A stretch of DNA of 47,963 nt from Flavobacterium sp. (lineage in GTDB: Bacteria; Bacteroidota; Bacteroidia; Flavobacteriales; Flavobacteriaceae). A model generated the notes under the pieces. That model did no database searches. It saw nothing but the letters and a program-made list of their open reading frames with translations, and had not been told where the DNA came from. Location of the stretch: assembly GCF_027533505.1 (NCBI RefSeq), contig NZ_JAPZUB010000025.1, positions 1 to 47,963 on the forward strand, given 5' to 3'. The position numbers were made by a program, and so were the translations under genes. Shown in pieces: positions 43,527-47,963 of this stretch (position 1 is its first letter; every line of letters begins with the position of its first letter).

Positions 43527-46382
43527 TTAACCAGTTATCCCACTCACAAACGTTTTCACAAACGTTACAATCTTATCTAGGATTCTATCACCTGTCTTCT
43601 TGCGTTCTAATATGGTTGGTTTGCTTCCTTGTATCAAGTCCAGTACTTCATCGCGTAACGGTTCCTGTTCTGAAAACAAATAATTTTCAATAAGACGTTC
43701 GGTCTTCTCTGGGGATAAATTCTCCTCGGAAACTATTTTATTGAAAGCCTTAACTTGTTCTTCATTCCAAAATTTATCGAACTCTTGCGGTATGGTTTCG
43801 CTGTCTTCAATAATGGGTAAGTTCTCTTTAATAAAGCGCTCAATCAATTCGCGTTTACTTCTCAAATCGGCTTCACCACTCAATAAATTTAATATGTCGG
43901 CTTCGGTCTTCACCGCATCTTTCTTGCTGTCTGTTTTTAACTTCATCAGCAATTGAAGTATATAGGCTACGTTGATTTCATCACGGTGCAACAACTCCAA
44001 TTCAAAATCAACATCCTCTAGTATCGACACTTTGTCTTTTTCATGTTCGGTTCTAACCTTATCATGCAAATCCAAATACTTGCTCTTGTAGTCTTCAAAC
44101 TCTTGTTCCTCCATTTCAAGGTCTGACCAGCTAAAATCGGCAAAAGCGGTCATGGTATTGCGAATACGCATTAACTCACGGAACGCTTTAATAAACTCTA
44201 GTTCTTCATCCTCGGTTCTCAATTCATTTACGGAATCAACACTTGGAACCAACGCTAAAAGTTTTTGATACGCTTCATTAAATTTAACCGCATAATCTTC
44301 ATACGGCTTCATAATAATTACATCAATTGCATCCTTATTGCTAAATAGCGTTATGGCTTGGTCTGTAACGTCTTTTAAGTTTCGGAACACCACAATATTC
44401 CCTTGGGATTTCATCTCATTCAACACCCTATTGGTGCGTGAATAGGCTTGAATTAACCCATGGTATTTGAGGTTCTTATCTACATATAATGTATTGAGTG
44501 TTGGACTATCAAAACCAGTTAGGAACATATTGACCACCAGCAAAATATCAATTTTACGATTTTTTACATTTTTGCTTACATCATTATAATACTTATAGAA
44601 GCTCTCGCTGTCTTTGGTTGAAAACTTGGTATCGTACAACTGGTTGTAATCGTTAATAAATTCATCCAGTTTTTCACGGCTATGTCCTTGCAATCCGTAC
44701 AATGCTCTGGGTTCTTCCACTACCGACAATTCATCGGGTAAAAAGCCGTTGGCATCAGCATCGTTTTCATTGGCCGAGTAGCTGAATATGGTGGCTATTT
44801 TTAAACTATGTTGGCCAGATTCTCTTTTCTTTTTAAATATTTCGTAGTACTTAATCAACGTTTCAACGCTTGAAACACAAAACATCCCTGTGAAGTTTCG
44901 ACTATGTGTTTTACGGTCATGGTGCGCCAGAATATAATCTACAATCTTCTCCAATCGCGTTGGATGCTCCATTAACTCCTTGGTATCAATATCTTCAACT
45001 TCAATATCCAAATTGGTGTTGCGGTCTTCTTTTTGTTTGTACCGTCCCACATATTCCACCGAAAACTTCAATACGTTTTCGTCTTTGATTGCATCCGTAA
45101 TCACATATTTGTGTAAGCAGTCACCAAAAAGTTCTTTAGTGGTTCTACGTCCCAATTCATTCTTTACCGAGTTATCGGCAAATATCGGTGTGCCAGTAAA
45201 TCCAAAGAGTTGGATGTTATTGAAAAATTCTTTGATACGGTTATGTGTTTCCCCGAACTGGCTACGGTGACATTCATCGAAGATAAAGACAATACGTTCG
45301 TCTTTAAGACGATTCATCCTTTCGAGATGCTGTTTTTTGCTTATGGCTGTGTTTAGTTTTTGAATGGTGGTTACAATCAACTTGGTATCATCAGCAAACT
45401 TATCTACCAGCATTTTGGTGTTATCGGTTCCGTCGATGCTTCCTTTGCTAAAGCTGTTGAACTCTTTAGTGGTCTGGTAATCCAAGTCTTTACGGTCAAC
45501 CACAAACACTACCTTTTTGACCTGTGGCAAATTCATGATAATTTGACTAGCCTTGAATGAGGTCAATGTTTTACCGCTTCCTGTGGTGTGCCAGATATAG
45601 CCGTTGTGAACACTATTCTTTACACGGTCAATTAATGCTTCAACCGCATAGAATTGGTACGGACGTAACACCATTGGAATTTTATGGGTTTCGTTCAATA
45701 CAATGTATTTGCATATCATTTTACTGATATGGCACGGTTCCAAAAACTCGCTGGTAAAACCGTTGAGAATGTTGGTAAGGCGTTTATTTTCTTTGTCCGT
45801 CCAATAGAACGTTTGTTTGAATGATTGGTTACGATTGTTGGCGTAATACTTCGTGTTTACACCGTTGCTAATCACAAAGATTTGAACGTATTGGTATAAG
45901 CCCGAATTGGAACCGAAGGAATGGCGTTGATAGCGATTCACTTGGTTAAACGCTTCTTTTAACTCTAAACCTCTACGCTTTAATTCTATTTGTACCAACG
46001 GCAAGCCGTTGATTAATAAGGTGACATCATAGCGATTCTTGTATTGTCCCTCAACGGTGACTTGATGTGTTACTTGAAACTGATTTTGACACCAATGCTC
46101 TGTATTAATGAACTCAAAGTACAAATTGTCCCCGTTGTCCCGAATGATGTGCTGTTTCTCCCGTAGCGTTTTTGCTTTTTCAAATACCGAACCTTTGGAT
46201 AATATATTCATAACGCGTTCAAATTCGGTGGCTGAGAATTGAATACGGTTGTGCTTTTCCAACTGGTTTTTCAAGTTGGCAATCAGCTCTTGTTCGTTGG
46301 TGATACTGGCCAGACCATACCCCATTTTTTGGAGCTGGGCAACCAATTGTTCTTCTAATATGGCTTCGGATTGTTTGGACAT
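43527..46382 (-). CDS. hsdR: Type I restriction enzyme R subunit
   Basis: HsdR supplies the ATP-driven DNA translocation and cutting of a type I restriction system. The 951-residue protein has an N-terminal nuclease domain with the PD-(D/E)xK motif (YDVTLLINGLPL, then QIELKRRG at about 155), helicase motif I IWHTTGSGKT (about 265), the DECH box (FDECHRSQFG), motif III FTGTPIF, and the motif VI-like QAYSRTNRVLN, then a coiled-coil C-terminal region for HsdM contact. The frame is intact. hsdS lies 1.3 kb upstream on the same strand with two accessory genes between; hsdM must lie outside the window if present. Confidence 0.95.
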   Translation of the reverse strand: MSKQSEAILEEQLVAQLQKMGYGLASITNEQELIANLKNQLEKHNRIQFSATEFERVMNILSKGSVFEKAKTLREKQHIIRDNGDNLYFEFINTEHWCQNQFQVTHQVTVEGQYKNRYDVTLLINGLPLVQIELKRRGLELKEAFNQVNRYQRHSFGSNSGLYQYVQIFVISNGVNTKYYANNRNQSFKQTFYWTDKENKRLTNILNGFTSEFLEPCHISKMICKYIVLNETHKIPMVLRPYQFYAVEALIDRVKNSVHNGYIWHTTGSGKTLTSFKASQIIMNLPQVKKVVFVVDRKDLDYQTTKEFNSFSKGSIDGTDNTKMLVDKFADDTKLIVTTIQKLNTAISKKQHLERMNRLKDERIVFIFDECHRSQFGETHNRIKEFFNNIQLFGFTGTPIFADNSVKNELGRRTTKELFGDCLHKYVITDAIKDENVLKFSVEYVGRYKQKEDRNTNLDIEVEDIDTKELMEHPTRLEKIVDYILAHHDRKTHSRNFTGMFCVSSVETLIKYYEIFKKKRESGQHSLKIATIFSYSANENDADANGFLPDELSVVEEPRALYGLQGHSREKLDEFINDYNQLYDTKFSTKDSESFYKYYNDVSKNVKNRKIDILLVVNMFLTGFDSPTLNTLYVDKNLKYHGLIQAYSRTNRVLNEMKSQGNIVVFRNLKDVTDQAITLFSNKDAIDVIIMKPYEDYAVKFNEAYQKLLALVPSVDSVNELRTEDEELEFIKAFRELMRIRNTMTAFADFSWSDLEMEEQEFEDYKSKYLDLHDKVRTEHEKDKVSILEDVDFELELLHRDEINVAYILQLLMKLKTDSKKDAVKTEADILNLLSGEADLRSKRELIERFIKENLPIIEDSETIPQEFDKFWNEEQVKAFNKIVSEENLSPEKTERLIENYLFSEQEPLRDEVLDLIQGSKPTILERKKTGDRILDKIVTFVKTFVSGITG

Positions 46383-46384
46383 AT

Positions 46385-46831
46385 TTATTTTTTGGCTTCT
46401 GAAATTAAATCTCTATATCTACTGCACGTCTCATATTCTTCATTGTTTTCTGCTTCTTCAAGAAGCTCATTTAGTTTGTTGACATCCAACTCTAATAATG
46501 ATAATACAATTAAAGTCCCAGTATTAAATTCTGAAAAACGTGTTTGTTGTATCTTATTAGAACCGTAGTCACCTTTACCAATATCATTGGTAATTATTTG
46601 GTATTTCTTTGAACCATATTCAATAAACCAATCAATTGAATCCTTGCCAAATGCGTTGATAAAACTTTTACAGTCATCACATTCATTTGCATGACTTAAC
46701 ATAAAAAAAACTGAAATCTCAATTTGAATGTGAGGTGGTTCAAGGTGCATTTTTGGTGTAACTATAATCCAACTTAAAGTGTCATCAATCAAGATTTCAG
46801 TTTTAATTTGGTTGTTAAAGATTCTAATCAT
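46385..46831 (-). CDS. UVR-motif protein in the restriction operon
   Basis: A 148-residue protein whose last 36 residues match the UVR (UvrB/UvrC interaction) helical hairpin: LNELLEEAENNEEYETCSRYRDLI. The first 110 residues are a mostly beta region (KTEILIDDTLSWIIVTPK start, with HANECDDC) that I do not recognise; the close cysteines could bind metal. Its stop lies 2 bases before the hsdR start, so it is translationally coupled to HsdR. It could regulate or recruit the restriction enzyme through the UVR hairpin, but this is only inference. Confidence 0.7.
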   Translation of the reverse strand: MIRIFNNQIKTEILIDDTLSWIIVTPKMHLEPPHIQIEISVFFMLSHANECDDCKSFINAFGKDSIDWFIEYGSKKYQIITNDIGKGDYGSNKIQQTRFSEFNTGTLIVLSLLELDVNKLNELLEEAENNEEYETCSRYRDLISEAKK

Positions 46832-46911
46832 AAAATGTTTATTTAACGTGGTGAAATTTGACTACTTTAGACTTCTTTTATTTATGTAAAATTTTGATTT
46901 AAGTAATTTAT

Positions 46912-47591
46912 TTAAATTAAATTATCAATTTTTTTAATGCTAACATGTACTTGATTAAGTCCATATAGCAACTCACTTTCATTAATATTCATCCAATTAA
47001 AAAGATTTAAAATAGCACTATAGTGCATACTCACATATGATGTATCAATTATAGGATGACCCAATCTAAAACATATTGCTTCATGATGTGCTATTCTATT
47101 TCGGATGTTGTTTACTTTTTCTAATTCGTTAAAAATAAATGTTTGATTATATTGAATCGAAGGCGTTGATTTTGGCTTCCCAGGAAAAATTTTTAATAAC
47201 GTCTTACCACAAGCATTAAATTGAGGTTTTGCAAATAAATATCTCCAAAATCCATTTCAGCTATAAGCTTATGTTGATTAAAATGATGGCTAACCGCCTT
47301 AATGCCTTTGTTTACTATTTGTTTGGTTCTTTTGCATTTTGAATCATTAAATACTCCTGTTGTTTTTGTGCTTTCTGCTAACCAATTAGAACCAATTGTA
47401 ACAGTATAATGGTTGTTAATTTTGTTTCTTAACGCAATTTCAAAGCAACTAATAATTGTAAATAATTGCTGGGATAATTTTAGATTTAACCTATATAAAG
47501 TCATGGCTTTTCTACTATCACCACCACAGGCATCTAAGTATCTATTCATGCGAGGAGCTGACATTATCTCCTCAAAATCTAAATATCTCAT
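46912..47591 (-). pseudogene. Abi-family (HEPN) gene with frameshift
   Basis: Frame 1 encodes MRYLDFEEIMSAPRMNRYL through KLIAEMDFG and then runs into a stop at 47193. The missing half continues in another frame from about 47245 down to a stop at 46912: FWRYLFAKPQFNACGKTLL, then KVNNIRNRIAHHEAI. Together they give an Abi_2/AbiD-F-like protein of about 225 residues. The HEPN active-site motif R-x4-H (RNRIAH) lies after the break. Abi_2 proteins normally read a -FGFW- segment there; the DNA GATTTTGGAGA looks like loss of 7 bases between TTTTGG repeats. It lies between hsdS and the UVR gene, the usual place for accessory anti-phage genes in type I loci. Confidence 0.85.
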
Positions 47592-47716
47592 AAAAAATTT
47601 TTTAATTCAAAATTTATCAGTTACTTTGCATCATATTATTCCCAGTAGCCCCTGTTATAAATCAAGCTATTGGGTTTTTGTTTTTTATAGCTTTTATAAA
47701 TTCCCCCTCCGTCATC

Positions 47717-47963
47717 TTAACAAAACATCTGTTGCAACAACCCCTTTTTCCAGCGCTCCATACCGTCCAACTCGGACTGGCAATGTGTGATTTTATCATC
47801 AATGGCCGATAGAAAATTGGCAATTTTGGTTTGTTCTGGTATTGACGGTAAATCAATACTCAAATTTTTCACTATATCTGCGGATAAATTACCTTGCCCG
47901 CCTTGCAAAAATGTCTTTGTGATAATATCTTTCTTAGACTTTAGAACAGAATATATGTAATAA
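47717..47963 (-). CDS. hsdS: Type I restriction specificity subunit, 3' end
   Basis: Only the last 81 codons are in the window; the gene runs off the right edge. The sequence shows YYIYSVLKSKKDIITKTF, GGQGNLSADIVKNLSIDLPS and the conserved coiled-coil start IPEQTKIANFLSAIDDKI, all typical of the second target-recognition domain and the C-terminal conserved region of HsdS. It selects the DNA target for HsdM and HsdR. hsdR lies downstream on the same strand, after an Abi-family gene and a UVR protein gene. Confidence 0.93.
   Translation of the reverse strand, partial: YYIYSVLKSKKDIITKTFLQGGQGNLSADIVKNLSIDLPSIPEQTKIANFLSAIDDKITHCQSELDGMERWKKGLLQQMFC

Noticed and set aside
47662..47856. A 64-codon frame ending KNKNPIA beyond the hsdS stop
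   Set aside because: It mostly overlaps hsdS in another frame; only the short tail is outside and shows no family likeness.

Overview
The window reads as the chromosome of a Flavobacterium-like member of the Flavobacteriaceae (Bacteroidota). Evidence: lineage-typical fusions and families (MurF-alanine racemase fusion, T9SS type A sorting domains, Omp28 proteins, DUF4301, DUF6029, GGGP synthase of bacterial type), TonB-dependent receptors ending in aromatic residues, and promoters of the Bacteroidota TTTG / TAnnTTTG type, best seen before the tRNA gene and the TPP riboswitch. No database search was possible; names rest on recognisable motifs and gene order.

Layout. 1-395: repeat-rich non-coding DNA. 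396-1882: greA and a HIT hydrolase, and a divergent lipoprotein with a degenerate Rieske-like site. 1917-7365: a thiamine/cofactor uptake locus: PnuC/PnuT-type transporter, a NadR-like kinase fused to DUF4301, ArfB, a TPP riboswitch with its promoter, and a TonB receptor. 7443-10360: GGGP synthase, phosphopantetheinyl transferase, a hairpin repeat, and sahH. 10361-11423: an accessory patch with simple repeats, a second hairpin repeat, a relic of a peptidase 3' end, and a HepT/MntA toxin-antitoxin pair. 11424-16604: an S9 peptidase whose catalytic Asp position is Val, and a large T9SS-secreted zinc metalloprotease. 16805-19992: FAD oxidoreductase, MtgA, a DoxX-like protein and an AIM24-family protein.

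20041-23406: a putative metal-uptake cassette (His-rich small protein, ZnuD-like TonB receptor, lipoprotein). 23495-28184: asd, mscL, murF-alr, tdk. 28384-33048: an acidic-linker protein, rsmI, recJ and an MFS transporter. 33206-35537: a secreted unknown, lpxH, queD and a 55-residue membrane protein. 35600-42473: a thiol-redox/envelope cluster: Omp28 lipoprotein, divergent tlpA-DUF6029-diheme cytochrome operon, and two T9SS cargo proteins, one with an Omp28-like CPPC site.

42649-42722 is tRNA-Ala(GGC). Beyond it lies what looks like a defence island running off the right edge: an orphan protein, HsdR, a UVR-motif protein next to HsdR, a frameshifted Abi-family gene and the 3' end of hsdS. The most interesting items are the HepT/MntA insertion flanked by a duplicated peptidase end, the kinase-DUF4301 fusion in a thiamine-linked locus, the type I restriction operon carrying a UVR protein and a broken Abi gene, the Rieske-like protein without its histidines, and a family of dispersed hairpin repeats.
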